Position numbers and translations under genes: made by a program
Notes under the pieces: model-generated
Databases searched by the model: none
Told to the model about the DNA's origin: nothing
Seen by the model: only the letters and a program-made list of their open reading frames with translations
In this document: piece after piece, positions 24,104 through 35,679 of the stretch
Numbering within the stretch: the first letter of the stretch is position 1
Layout of the letters: every line of letters starts with the position of its first letter
Assembly (NCBI GenBank): GCA_023853785.1
Contig: JAJIRX010000533.1
Coordinates: 682,001 to 746,000 of the forward strand
Source: Psilocybe azurescens
Lineage: Eukaryota; Basidiomycota; Agaricomycetes; Agaricales; Agrocybaceae
Direction: 5' to 3'
DNA: 64,000 nucleotides

Positions 24104-25182
24104 TGGAACATCCTACCCCGAACTCTACCGGAAAGACCGTCACTCCATCTCTTAGCCCCATAGCTATCAACCATGAAGTCAGCGTAGACAAATCGAGTAT
24201 CTATTTCAATCAGATTAAGAAACCCTTGGGTCATCTTACAGTGGGTATTTTTGGCCGGGATTGGGAGCTTTGACGCCAAGAAACCTTTCAGGCTGCTATA
24301 GATGCTTTGCAAAACCAGACTATGCAAATCGCTCTCCTGGGAGAGCCTGGTACCAAGCAAGAGATATCAGAGTTCGTATTAACGCGTATTTGTATCCGTC
24401 TTGCTTATAATGAGAGTAGACTTCGCGAGCAAATTCGTGGCCAAGACCAGAAGCACAAGGAAGGTCTTATTGAAATACAGAGTACATACCTTTTTGTGCT
24501 GCCTACGATATTTCTCGCCTGATGATCGGAATGCTTTAGATATTCTGGATGAGATATTGGAACGTCAAGTCCAAGAAACCATGCGAGAGAAGGGTCTTTG
24601 ATTTTGCCTGAAGCCCGACAATTTCCAAATTAACATTTTTCTAGTGGAACAAGAGATCACGAACCAGATAGACGAATTGATCAAAGAGCAAGTCGCGGAG
24701 TGTCTGAAGGCCCACATTCCCCAGGAGCTCCAGGATGAAGTCGCGATGAGCAAGAAGGAACTCGAAGAACTCAATCTTCGTTTGCACAATTCGTGAGCGG
24801 TTCTCTCTGCGGTGATTCTCGCGTCTATTAACGTGTCCGTGGGTAGCGAGAGTCGCCGTTCTAATGGAAATCTGCGCCACAGCAAAACAGACGATCCACT
24901 AGCAACGATGTTCAAGACCGATGGAACTGTTAGTGCACAATACCCAAAGGATCTAAAGGGACTATTCCAACTCGATGGTGAGCTACATGACATGAATCGA
25001 ATGGTTCGTATCGTGCACGAGTTAATGAATATCTAGGGGTAACGACCAAGGCGCTGATGGACGAATATGAACTGCCTGAGCCCAGTGCATCCAGAGACCA
25101 CAATCTCAACAGATTCATGCAATTCTGCGGCGTTAGATACCAGCTGGTGGAACGATATTCCCTTTGTCATTTTGTCTTTTGA
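24104..25182 (+). CDS. Conserved coiled-coil protein of unknown function
   Basis: About six exons splice into a protein with a polar N-terminus (MEHPTPNSTGKTVTP), a long charged coiled-coil region (QIRGQDQKHKE, ILERQVQETMREK, VEQEITNQIDELIKEQVAE, then HIPQELQDEVAMSKKELEEL) and a well-defined C-terminal block. That block reads HNSESRRSN, TDGTVSAQYPKDLKGLFQLD, TKALMDEYELP and RDHNLNRFMQFCGVRYQLV. I know this C-terminal arrangement from predicted basidiomycete proteins annotated only as hypothetical. The intron with donor GTATTA near 24380 is the least certain. No signal peptide or membrane segment was seen, so a cytosolic or nuclear scaffold-like protein is plausible but unproven. No lesion was found. 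Confidence 0.72.
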
Positions 25183-25555
25183 GACTGATCATTCCAAGTA
25201 CACGCAGGTTCGTCGCCCTGGCGCTTAAAGTTCTGTCTCTTCTGTCTTTACCTGGCCACTTGGTGCCCGTACTGAGTGAATGCGCCACTTGTGTCCATCC
25301 AATCTGCAACCCTAATATTCATACATGCTAAACACACGACAATTATGGACTACCACTTTTGTAGAATGAACACACGGAATTGCGGGTGGTAGAGCCAGTG
25401 AGCATGCGAAATATAATACAACATTTCAAACCTGGTTGCATGAGAATTTCTGCACTGATCTCGTATGAAATAGTCCTATGAAACCTCTCCAGCTAGAATA
25501 AAACGAGCAACTTTATGCGAGAAAAAGGAAGGAAATCCTTACAATGAAAATGGCC
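25183..25555. other. Intergenic region, no gene seen
   Basis: Spacer between the coiled-coil gene and the convergent tRNA-Tyr. Nothing recognisable. Confidence 0.5.
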
Positions 25556-25560
25556 AAAAA
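25556..25560 (-). terminator. Pol III T5 terminator of tRNA-Tyr
   Basis: Five consecutive T on the minus strand, two bases beyond the tRNA 3' end, the normal RNA polymerase III stop signal. Confidence 0.7.
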
Positions 25561-25562
25561 CT

Positions 25563-25674
25563 TCCTTCGAATCGGGATCGAACCGATGGCCTCGGGATAC
25601 CAGATCACGTAACTAAACGAGACCAGAAGCTGACATATTACAGTCCCACGCTCTTCCAACTGAGCTATCGAAGG
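25563..25674 (-). tRNA. tRNA-Tyr (GTA) with a 39 nt intron
   Basis: The complete cloverleaf can be drawn. The acceptor stem CCTTCGA pairs with TCGAAGG and is followed by A73. The D-arm is GCTC..GAGC, the anticodon stem TGGGA pairs with TCCCG, and the anticodon loop has GTA. The variable loop is AGGCC and the T-arm is ATCGG-TTCGATC-CCGAT. A 39 nt intron sits after position 37, the standard place for tRNA-Tyr, which carries an intron in nearly all eukaryotes. The mature length is 73 nt before CCA addition. Confidence 0.97.
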
Positions 25675-26241
25675 CATATAAGGGCATCAAATAAATACAA
25701 TCATATTCTGGTACATATGAAAGTTAAGACGGCTTCGAAAAGTTGAGGCGACCATCCCAAGTTCAAGAAACCATCCCCCGATTTCCCGTCCACAACACAC
25801 GTACTATCTCCTGACTTGGATGAGACCTATTTTACAGAGTCTGAAGACCGCACACAGGACCCACGCTTTTCAGTTGCTCCTTTGGATTTGTATTATACCC
25901 AATTTATAGCAAGGTCGGCAGTCATATCCAATCTATTCATACTAATGGTACATAGGAGATCAAGAATATCGGGCTTTGTTAAAGCGGAGGAGGTCCTCTA
26001 ACAGCGAACAACTGTTGGAATATTTGCGAAAATTTGCCACCCAGATCAACACCCGAAGCTCGTTTGTTCTGTCGCAATGTATCAATCAATAAATTGACCC
26101 TTTTGGTAGGCCATTTTCTATAAATACCTCAGGCGACTCGTACCAAACGGCGCAATATTTCAAGATCTGTTGACAACTGTTCTTGAAAGGATAATTTGCT
26201 ACTACGTTGACCAAGGTCTTGGTTTCCAGAACTTAAACTAA
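25675..26241. other. Intergenic region with a TATA-like site
   Basis: No gene. CTATAAATAC near 26117-26126 resembles a TATA box about 120 bases before the ATG at 26242 that opens the decayed coding stretch. Confidence 0.35.
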
Positions 26242-26877
26242 GATGGGGTGAGTTCACCGAATTGAATATGAATACAAGCAAATTTCTCAAGATGCTCGTT
26301 TTCAAGCAACTTTCCAGTATACTTTTCCACGATCGATTAGCGCTACCTATGTGGCTGACTAGACAAATGATACATACCTATGGACAATACCTACATAGGC
26401 AGCGTATTCCCAGACAAAAAGCTGTTCTATTGCTCTGTGCCCATTTGATGTCGCGTTACCGGAGAAACTCAAAATGGCATCTTCGTTCAGATACATTCCA
26501 ACCACCCCAACATTTTCGAATCGGCCATACGATACATCTGTAAGTATGTCGGGTTAAATCATTGAAATCAATCAATACGTGTAGGCGGCAATGATTATAG
26601 AGTGTCTGCATCATACACCTAGGCCTTTGCCATTTCTATATCCTCAAGGGAAGGTTTGGTGCCGGAATATGGGGAACACATTTCTCCGAGTGAGTGTATT
26701 CAAAAATAAACTAAATGAGATTTGGACTGGGGCGATTGGTAGGGTCCTTGGCCGATGTTCTCGACTGAACGCTTCGCCGAGCTTTTGTACATTCGTGCGG
26801 TACATTGTCGCGTGCTTCTTTGACGCCTGTCGTTTTAAATATCTCAAAGCTTCGAATATGCGCTTACCGGACAACTA
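26242..26877 (+). pseudogene. Possible decayed coding stretch, unrecognised
   Basis: Three forward frames each contain short protein-like pieces that never join. Examples are TGETQNGIFVQIHSNHPN followed by IFESAIRYIC near 26460-26540, GGNDYRVSASYT with an in-frame TAG near 26586, and WPMFSTERFAELLYIRAVHC near 26750-26810 bounded by stops. ATG at 26242 followed at once by GTGAGT looks like a first exon. I cannot name the family. The pattern of coherent peptides with stops between them suggests a degraded multi-exon gene, but chance ORFs are not excluded. Confidence 0.3.
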
Positions 26878-27171
26878 GATAGCGTGTGTTACAATGCAAT
26901 ATTAGTTTGTAGATGTGCACATCCACAGCGATAGTCATAATAAGAATCATGAATCCGAATATCTCATTGCTTTGTGGGAAATAAACCTGGAACTCATCAA
27001 ATTGGTCCAACCCTTAGATCCTCGAGACATCCTCATATTAATTAAGACGTAGTCGTTCGTAATTAAAGTAGATAGATACCAAGCCTGGTTGGCAAGCTCT
27101 AACCAGTATTAGATGTGTGCTGTAGGAAAGTAGGAAACGCCATCGAACGCCTAAACCCATAATACTAGTAT

Positions 27172-28523
27172 CTAATATTTCTGCAGGTGTGCTGGCACTT
27201 CACGATGAGTGGATGTTTCAGAGAAGTATTCATGAGTGAGACAAGTCTGGCTCGTCAATCGGTTATGAGGATCATATTGAAGGAGTCCTTTTATGCAGCC
27301 GAGAAGAGAACGTGAAGTTCCTGCTTCAAAGAACGACGAAAAGGGTCTCGGGGCAACCTTAAGGGAGTACAATCCACTTAGTAAATGAAAATTGACACAG
27401 GGTTCTCACTCACAGACGGGAACTGAAAACCGATACTACGAGCCAATTCAATACCCGTAGGCCATGCGCCCCCATCCATCGGGTAGCCATTTTCATCTGA
27501 TCGTGCTTCGTCTGACGGGTTTCCAAGGACTTCGCAGATTTTGATACACTGGTCCAGCGTGCTACTCCCCGGGAACAGAGGAGAGAGGTTCAGAAGCTCC
27601 GCTGCAATGGCACCAAAAGCCCACATGTCTATCGCACTTGTATATTGTCGGCTCTGAAGCAGTACTTCTGGGGATCGATACCAACGAACGGTGACATATT
27701 CCGTGTAAGGCCCTTCGCTGTCCAGCTCTCGAGCGAGACCGAAGTCGCTCACCTTGGCGATGACGACAACGTCCTTTTCTTCAAGGGCGTCGGCAGCGGT
27801 GGTGGTGGTAGTGGTACCAGGCACAGCGGGGTAATCGAAAAGCCCTTGTGTCGTGATAAGAATATTTTCTGGGATCAAATCGCGGTGAAAATAACCGTTG
27901 GAATGGATGTGGTTTAAGCCAAGAAGAGTTTGGTGAAGGATGGAAGACACAAGGCCGCCAGCCAATACTTTTCCTTTGCGGGTCTTCATCAATTGGTAGA
28001 GGTTGCCTTCCATCGCACCAATAGCGAGATACAACTTTCGTTGTTCTAAAGAGAAAAAAATAATCGTAGAGGGTGATGACATTTCTGTGGGGTGGGAAGG
28101 TACGGAGAGCCTATACAATAGACAGTGGATTAGGGCTTTATTAGATCGATCAGAAAGCAAATGGCAAACATCAAGCTCTTTTGTTTTCGGCAGACTAGAG
28201 GCAGACAATGTTGGATATTCGAGAATTTTAAGAGCTATAAGCCGCGTGTTTTCTCCAAATCGTGCAATTTCAATGAGCGGCGGTGCGCCTTCTTTAGGAC
28301 GCAATGCACTGTGCCAATTGCACATATAAATAGAACTTGATGGATTCTGGTAAAGTACTTTGAGTAAGGTATACATGCGCACAGAACCTTTTGCACATGA
28401 AGAAATCAATGTGATGCCCATAATGTAAAAGATGGCAGGCATACCTTCACCGGACATTCCACTCATTGGAGTCTTATCTATACGTTCGGACACGTTTGGA
28501 ATGCCTAACACTTCAAATCGCAT
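27172..28523 (-). CDS. Divergent Ime2/Crk1-like CMGC protein kinase
   Basis: Two exons (28523-27414 and 27357-27172, phase 0) give 431 residues closest in pattern to fungal Crk1/Ime2 (MAK/RCK) kinases. Family marks are MEGNLYQLMKTRKG, LAGGLVSSI, DFGLARELDSEGPYTEYV with the T-x-Y motif (274-276), VRWYRSPEVLL, DMWAFGAIAAELLNLSPLFPG and the C-lobe RLTSQTCL. The beta-3 Lys (LIALK, Lys99) and DFG Asp260 are kept. The glycine loop region (KVLYQNPSSSIYMCNW) has no GxGxxG, and the catalytic loop reads HRDLIPEN, with Ile217 where Lys is nearly invariant. The usual long C-terminal extension of the family is missing. Activity is doubtful; it may be a pseudokinase or an early pseudogene, though the frame is open. 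The first ~50 residues may be mis-modelled. Confidence 0.8.
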
Positions 28524-30275
28524 TCCAGAACCTTGGATTGAAAGAGGTAACGGGAGACCAGGGAGGAAGTAGAGGCTCAGACATCGCGAAGATGAGACGT
28601 TGAACGCGTCAGAAAGAGACTAAAGTGGACGAAAGACAGCGAAAAATCCATCCAAGTTTCAAGTAACATATATAACGGTCCCGGGTTTGGAACTGCAGAT
28701 GCGGTCATGAGATCAAGATGGAGAAGCTTTAGAAAAAGGCGCAGTTGCCGTCAGAGTCAACGAAGACATGGCATCTATACCGACCTTCGAATGAAAGTTT
28801 GATTTCGAAGTCCTACCGGGGCGACCGCAGCCGAACACCAAAAGTATCACGGAGCCATCGGGAACTGGAGGTACAAAGCTAGATTTGATTAATCGGGAAA
28901 CACGCGTCGTCCTTCTTTGATTTGAACAACAGATTAGATATCATCTTGTGCCGGACATAGCAACACGAGGATTCAAGATGTAATAGAACTTGTTTCAAAT
29001 GTTTCGAATAACGTTTTTCCTGCTCATGTCAGATCTTCTGTCTTCACAAATATGTTGATCAACTCCGTAAAGATCTGAAAGGAAATATTGTATCGTTGAC
29101 GTAGGAGATAACAAATCGCGCGCGTACAAATGTAAGCTCAAACTGTCGACCGAGTTCCGACGAGAGACTCGGGTTCGGATGAGACACAAGTAGCTTTGCG
29201 TGATTATTTATTCCTTAATTTCGAATACATGGCTATTTTTTTTTTTTTGAATCCAGCGGCAGTGCTGGTATGTGCCCCTTCAGATGGAAATTGTTGTGTC
29301 GGAGAAGAATAGATGCCGGTCGAGCTTGGCCTTCAGCTGAATGTTCCGAAGTATTGTAAGATGTAAACCTGTACAACTGTGATGAAATGATGACGGTTGA
29401 ACGGACGTCGATCTTGAAAAATGATAAGATCACACCAAAATGTTAAATTTCTGGTTTTCGCCACCACCTTCCTGGGATGGGAGGCCACAGTCAGGCGCTA
29501 ACTACATGGGGATGTAGATAAAAGAACTCCTTTCTTCCACGAGAAGGTTTTCGAGGAGGGAGAAGGTGAGCATATGAAGATCTAGCGCAAATGAATCGCT
29601 CATTGAAGCCTTGGCAGGAGCTAGCCAGAAAAGAGCAGGCGGATATGCGATTGGCCGACTTTGTACTGTAAATTCGCGACATCGCTTTTCAGCGGCGGAA
29701 AATGGGTGAATAGATCGACAAGCGGCGAATCACGATTTGCATCTTAGACTGAGAATATGCGTCAGTCGGACACGGTGAAAAGCATATTGATTAATGACTC
29801 ACCAATTGTCATGAGGCGAATCTTTCGTCCATGGTTAATGGTTTGAACGGTACATTCGAGTGCATTTAGGCCATGTAAAATTCCTATTGCGCAGTGAAAC
29901 AGAAGACAACATGCACCTGTCATAACGCGAATGGTCGTCGAATTCTGTAAATACTGAAAATTCGTTAATGTACACTACAAAGCACTGAAGAAATCAAGTA
30001 TCATATTTTACCTCGAAGGACGAAACTTGTCAATTGCAATGCAAAGGGTGTGCCCCATTGCACCGACATGCGGTTAATGTCTGACATGCAGATGGCGGTT
30101 TGAGTTCGCGTCTTCCAAGGGTCATTCGCCGAGTATTATGAAGACGATCGATTCTTTGGGGCGAGGCTGAGAAGAACTTCAGAAGAACTAGAAAGGTGAA
30201 AGAAGTGAATCGCCCGCATGAATACACAAGGACAGGGTGAGCCATCTCGGAGAAGTGCATCCTCACATTTGAAGC
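28524..30275. other. Gene-poor stretch upstream of the kinase
   Basis: Only short overlapping ORFs in both strands without exon structure or recognisable motifs. A run of ten or more T lies near 29238-29248. Confidence 0.5.
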
Positions 30276-30566
30276 ATGTCGTTTGCAACCGCAAACTATG
30301 GTGTTCCGCTTAATCTTTGCCCTAGGCGGTTTGTGCTTATATTGAGGGATGGGCGCCAGGTTCGAAGTCTTGTTGATGTTGAATCCTCTTCGGTGACGGT
30401 TCTTGAACGGTTCGGCAGTGTCTTACCAGGTGTTGCGTACGGCAAAAATAGCTGTTTTGAGTACTTTAAAACGTGTCGTCGGGGGGAATTTAAAATTTGG
30501 ACATTAAAGATCGATATTGTGTTTAGCAAGGGGTCACCACAAGAAAAAATTAATAGATATGGTTGA
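30276..30566 (+). CDS. Possible small hypothetical protein
   Basis: An ATG-initiated 96-residue ORF (MSFATANYGVPLNLC...) with mixed composition and a basic, beta-like middle (RRFVLILRDGRQVRSLVDV). No family, signal peptide or intron is evident, and the opposite strand carries an overlapping ORF. It is listed because its composition is more protein-like than its neighbours. Confidence 0.2.
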   Translation: MSFATANYGVPLNLCPRRFVLILRDGRQVRSLVDVESSSVTVLERFGSVLPGVAYGKNSCFEYFKTCRRGEFKIWTLKIDIVFSKGSPQEKINRYG

Positions 30567-31261
30567 GATATGGCTGGAATTGGGGCTGGGCTGGAATGAT
30601 TTCGTTGTTTGTAAGTCGTCGGCCTTTGAAACACCGTAACGCGGCACAGGCACCCCTCTTCCTGCCTTTCTACCTTCATCAGAAATCCTTAACCAACCGA
30701 CAAAGAGATAAGAAAGACTCTTACCTCGACATGCTCTTGTTTCACTTCGGCCAGTTTTCTAGGCGGAGGATTCAGGTGCCATACAACCTATATCGACTGT
30801 CAAAACACCTCCTAAAAATCGGACGACCATTTCTCGTACGCCTACCGCATCCTTGACACCTTCCGGTTGAACGTGCAAGACACCAAGGACCGACTACATG
30901 GAAGTTCGCTGAGCATGCAAGGGTTGGTGGAGAGGAAATGCTCATCCAAAATTGGCCGGCCACCTCTCTACGGCCAACTGCATTCTTGACGCATTTCAGC
31001 CGCATATCGAGGACAAGAAGACCGTGGAGATGGAACTTCTGCGGAGATACAAGGATTGATGGGGTACACTTGACGGACAACATAACCTCGACGAACAAAA
31101 ACACAATATCCATGCAACATTGACATTAGTGACAACAACGAGTCGGCGACAACATCGATGAGATTCAACCCTTGAACAGTGGGATCGGCAAGTGTTGGCA
31201 GTACTAGACCGCTCATGAATTCAGCAACTTGAAGTCGAATTGAACAGGTGTGTTGGCCTCG

Positions 31262-31780
31262 TCACGACGAGCAAGAAATACATGGCTGACTTGAACGCAG
31301 CTGAATGTCATCCCACCAAGATGCATGGCGGGTCATTATTTTGAGCACCCCGACAAGATTTGCGTATATCCACTCAGTCGAGGGAGAAGGGGGCTCAGGC
31401 TCAGGCAGATGATTCAAAAGGCGAAATAGTAGCATCGAGTGAGTTCTTGACACTCTTTCTTTCTTGATGTTCTTCTTCTCATTCTTGCGGGTCTTGGTTT
31501 TTTCTCTCTCTCTCAAGGCCAGCATCTTGTTTGATGGATCTCCGCACAACCTTGAGGCCTCTTGGGGGTCTTGAGCTTTTGCGTGGCGGATAGATCATCA
31601 CACTGTGTTCTTGAACCTTGAAGGGTTGTTGGAGTCGGTCAAATCTCTTAAATCGTCGGGCAGCCTATACTTGTTCAAACATGAGCATTATTGTGGTGGT
31701 GGTGGAAGGATGGAAAGAATGAGCGGTCTGACTCACTTGGTGTCACTACATGTGACGTAACGCGCAATATTGGTCACGCT
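31262..31780 (-). repeat. R1 block, copy linked to gene A1
   Basis: One of five related blocks. Read on the minus strand: GTGAC/GTCAC pentamers (31742-31777), a GTGAGTCA at 31729-31736, a likely ~70 nt intron ending AGTATAG, then a peptide LPDDLRDLTDSNNPSRFKN that aligns with the equivalent peptides of the other copies. Further on is a very basic stretch (EREKTKTRKNEKKN). Gene A1 starts 0.94 kb away on the opposite side. Confidence 0.5.
31729..31777. promoter_or_regulatory. TGASTCA + GTGAC/GTCAC cluster, unit A1
   Basis: TGACTCA at 31729-31735 (a Gcn4/AP-1-type bZIP core, or a splice donor read on the minus strand), then GTCAC 31742-31746, GTGAC 31752-31756 and GTCAC 31773-31777. The same arrangement occurs at four other places in the window, always between an R1 block and a small gene. 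Confidence 0.5.
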
Positions 31781-32717
31781 ATTGGGGTTCGTCGGGGATC
31801 GAGGACGATGGCTGGCTAGGCCAATGAAAGGATGCGAACCTCTTGTTAAAGGGAACGGAGGCTGAATAGTCCTCATTTGAGAATGGGCTGAACGAGGAGT
31901 CTCGAAGTGTGCACTCCGGTCAACATTTGTACAACGTCGCGCACAACCTTGCAGTGCACACCTCAACGGTCGTGCGCTCGTTATAGAAGCAATTGCCAGC
32001 CATCCGTTGTCGACAGTGGATACGTCTACAGCGAAAGAGGCAGGAAAGTGTGCACTTGGGTTCTGGCAAATCTGAATTGTCCGGATAACGAGCATCTGAA
32101 GTTGGATTGCTGACTATAGGCCGTTGCAGGAGTCTAGGACCTGCGGACAGATGCATCCTTAGCCTCTCTTCCTTGAGAAATACGCTTCCGAGTCGACGGG
32201 TTGATGCCAGTGAGAGGTTACGACAATGTTGTCTCTGGGTTCCATGGACTATGGTGAAGACAACAAGGTCAGTGGATGTGCTGTGGCGGCTTATGCTTGC
32301 CACAATGCAAGCCATGAAGACGATACCGGGCGCTGCAGGGAACACTTATCGAAGGATGTCGAAACCTCAGTCTTCGGCGCGAGGTCGATTCAGCAGAGCC
32401 TTTAGTTGCGCCTGCAGATATATCCATGGGTTTTGATTCGATGCCTTTGATGCTGTCTAAATGGCGATCAAATTATCGTGCCGGCGTTTGAATTCAAAAT
32501 ATACACGCCAATATAGGAGGAGACCCAAATCCCTTTTTACGTCGCTTCAGGGTTCCGGTTGTTCCTTTTCATTTCAACCACCTATAGCCACGTCGACGAT
32601 ATCTTGCACACTCCTTCCCTTTTTTCTGCCTCTTTCATATTTCAGTGCATTCTCTTTGAGACTTTCTCACTCTCAGAGCGTTTCGGTGTCTTTTACATCA
32701 TTTCTGTACCTTCAACT
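31781..32717. other. Spacer and 5' region of gene A1
   Basis: No supported ORF of its own. Holds TGCCGGCG near 32478 and TTTTTACGTCGCTTCAGGG near 32534-32552, two blocks that recur upstream of the other family A/B genes. Confidence 0.4.
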
Positions 32718-33304
32718 ATGCCCCGTACTCGCGACTTGTTACTTCCTCCAATCTTGCAAGTTCTCGAAGAAGGACATTTTCAGCGTGTGTATACCGAAGG
32801 AATTTCCTCTGTCATTACATGGATTAATTTCGATCAACTTGATCGTACTAAATACAAAATACAATCAAAACGGCCGCAAACCCCGTTATCCTACCTTATG
32901 GTGCGCATTCTCGCCCTATACTTCTTCCGAGTTAGACGCTCAAGAGCATCAATACCCAGAAAACGATCGATTTACGCGATGCTGAACCAGCCCAGGAAGG
33001 AATTGAACATTTTTCGTACATAGTTTGCTTTCCCGAAGAAGTGCATTTTTTCTCTAATCTTGGTATCTGTATCTATCCAGCTGATTCTTTTATTATTTCT
33101 TTTCAGGTAGCTCCTAATCAAGATAACTGCGATTCGAGGACTGTATTTGATGAAGCGCGGTCATTCACTTCTCGAGGTTTCCGCTCAGAGCGAGAACGAC
33201 ATGGCGGGTTTCAGGGCAAAATAACTTCGTTAGCTCGCAAGTTTATTCCTTCAAGGAAATCGAATGCTTTTCCTCATGGATGGGACCAGCAACCTTCGTC
33301 ATAA
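32718..33304 (+). CDS. Family A small protein, copy A1
   Basis: Three exons, 32718-32900 (61 codons), 32960-33040 (27) and 33107-33304 (65 plus stop), all joined at phase 0, give 153 residues. Exon 1 reads MPRTRDLLLPPILQVLEEGH with SKRPQTPLSYLM at its end. Exon 2 is KTIDLRDAEPAQEG..FSYIVCFPEE. Exon 3 has DNCDSRTVFDEARSFTSRGF and GKITSLARKF. The same exons, lengths and junctions recur in A2 and A3; here exons 3 and 4 of those genes are fused without an intron. There is no signal peptide, membrane span or known domain. Basic patches and an open frame conserved across three copies make it a real gene; function unknown. Confidence 0.72.
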
Positions 33305-35679
33305 TGGCGTTCAAACGTTGTTATCATCTACAATATTGGACCTTTCTTTTTCTCAACAACTCGCCTCACTGGAGCTACAAACCGTACAGCGCACTTCCTC
33401 TATCCCACATGTCATATCATCCGACCGTAACAAAGTTACAGTCGACAACTCTAGCGCCTTTTTGGCTTCTTATTTTCGGTTTTCAGTGCTTTTCTCCATC
33501 TTACCACCGATAGAGCGCCCCGTCGTGCTATCTATGCTATAATACCTTTCGCCTTCGCGTCTTTCCCTCTTCGTCCTTCAAGTTGCATCCTGAGCTTTCG
33601 CATCGTTCGCATCGGCACTGTTCCTTCAATCAACCAGGCGTACGAGGTTCTTTACCCATCTGATTCACGCTCGAAGCTTCAATGCAGCATAATTGATATC
33701 GGCTTTGGCATTCTTGCTTTCTTGCATGCAAAAATTCTATGTTTCACAGCACATTTCCTATCAACGATCACATCTTCTGCAATTGATATTCCTATGCATT
33801 TTTGCGGCTACTAAACCCGTCTTTTACGACTACCCATCCACCCTTGTACATACCCCGACACCCTACATTTTTGACGTCGCATTGCTTTCACGTTCCTTGC
33901 TGTGATTTATTTGCTCTCCTCGTTCAGTACAATTTGCTGAACTAAATAACATTTCCATATACACTCCTATCGTATTATCCCCACCCTATGTATCATAACG
34001 TCTATATATTCTGCCTTCCAATTGGCCAATAACCAGTAGTACACTTCTTTCTGTACATGTATATAGTCCACAAATAACAGACATTTATATACGAGTCTCG
34101 ACATGGTCTTGGCCCATTGACACGACATTTAGGAAGATCAGCGACATTCGCATACCCAGACCGCTGTGATCGCGTAGAATGGAAAGCCGACCGACGTGAT
34201 ACTTATAGAGGTGTATTTGTAAGGGTGTACTATCCAAAGGAGGATTCGACAAATCATTAGAACCTTCTCGCTAACGCACCTTTGCAGAAAATAGGTCTCT
34301 GCTCAATGGTACTTTCCTCGGTTCTGGCTAGAAGATTTTTTAACCGCGCCATTTTCAAAGTCGAGGCAGTAGTTGGCCTTGTGGATATGGAGTTGCAGTC
34401 TGTCCTATCATCGAATACACCAGTGGGTAGCATTTTGGAGGTTTATGGTTGGTCGAGATTCGTCTAGCGGAAAAGAATATGGTGTTTCGGATAGCTAGAA
34501 ATCACTACGAGCCTGTAGGTTGACCTTGTAGCATGATTGACTCTGACGATGGGAATTTGATGGCTGTCCCATGGAGGTGCGTAGCCCAAGGCGTTGAGAA
34601 AGTCAGTGAGTGAATTCCCTTGATTGTACCGATGATACAAGATGTATCAGTGTAAAAAATGCTCGTAGGTAGCGACTCCTATGGTCGCTAAGCCCGTCAA
34701 TATCGAATAAACTGCAGATCGAATGTTGGCGCCATACCATTGAATACTTATCGCACCTTGTTGTAGAGCCTTCGACTGACTTTTCTTCGTCTTCAGAAAA
34801 CGAGCTGGGGGCAAATTTTGGGAAGTATTTGGCGAGAGTACTTATCTGGCAATAAGAAGGATCTAGGAATTCGCTGCAAGGATGGAGGCAGGCAATTTGA
34901 AGCATCCGTTTGTTCATCTTGTAATCTTGGGATTGAGAGCTGTGATCAAGAGCTGTCGCTTTAACAGTCGCCTAAAAGGTTGAAATTTTATACGCTAATA
35001 AAACAGTGCAAAGGCGGCATTAATACTCTAGTAAACGTGGTGAGGAGTTGCCGAAAGACAGAATATTTTGTTTTGAAACACCGCAAGCAAGCGAGCGGGC
35101 TCTTCCTTTTCCGTTTGCAACCCTTGAAGCAACTCTGCAATCTCAAATTTCCACAAATAGTTCCCGAAGATTTGCACACCTCGCACTCGACGAAGACGAT
35201 GTTGAAGGCTCCGTCTTCAAATTTTAAATTGCCCTGGAAACACTGCCGCAGGGTTGATCGAAATATGAAGGCTGAGACATTTTGTCCTTAGTTTCCTCAT
35301 GATCAAACCCGACATGACGCGCCACGACTCGGACTAGTAACCAGTATAATTTTGGAGGCAGTCTACGCACTCCAGAACGCCAATGATTTCAAGATTTGAT
35401 GAACCTACGGACGAGGAAGAGCATTCAGCAGGACGATCCTTCAATTGATGGCACCCACCTGCAATACGGTCTCGGACAGACACATCTTCTACAAGAAACC
35501 ATTTAAGGAGTGCGCTAGAACATGGTGCCACAGTTCTATGGAAGAGTCTAGAGAATAAGACACTTTATTACCAGAATCGACAGGAGTTCTTCGAAGTTGC
35601 CTCCTAACCACCCCACGCTGACCCCACGCAGTACAATTATTCGTTATTGGAGCGTGGTCTGGGAACTTGGGTTCAAGTT
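33305..35679. other. Gene-free stretch after A1
   Basis: T-rich 3' region of A1, then low-quality short ORFs in all frames; nothing I can name. A possible coding scrap lies near 34980-35290 (plus). Confidence 0.4.
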
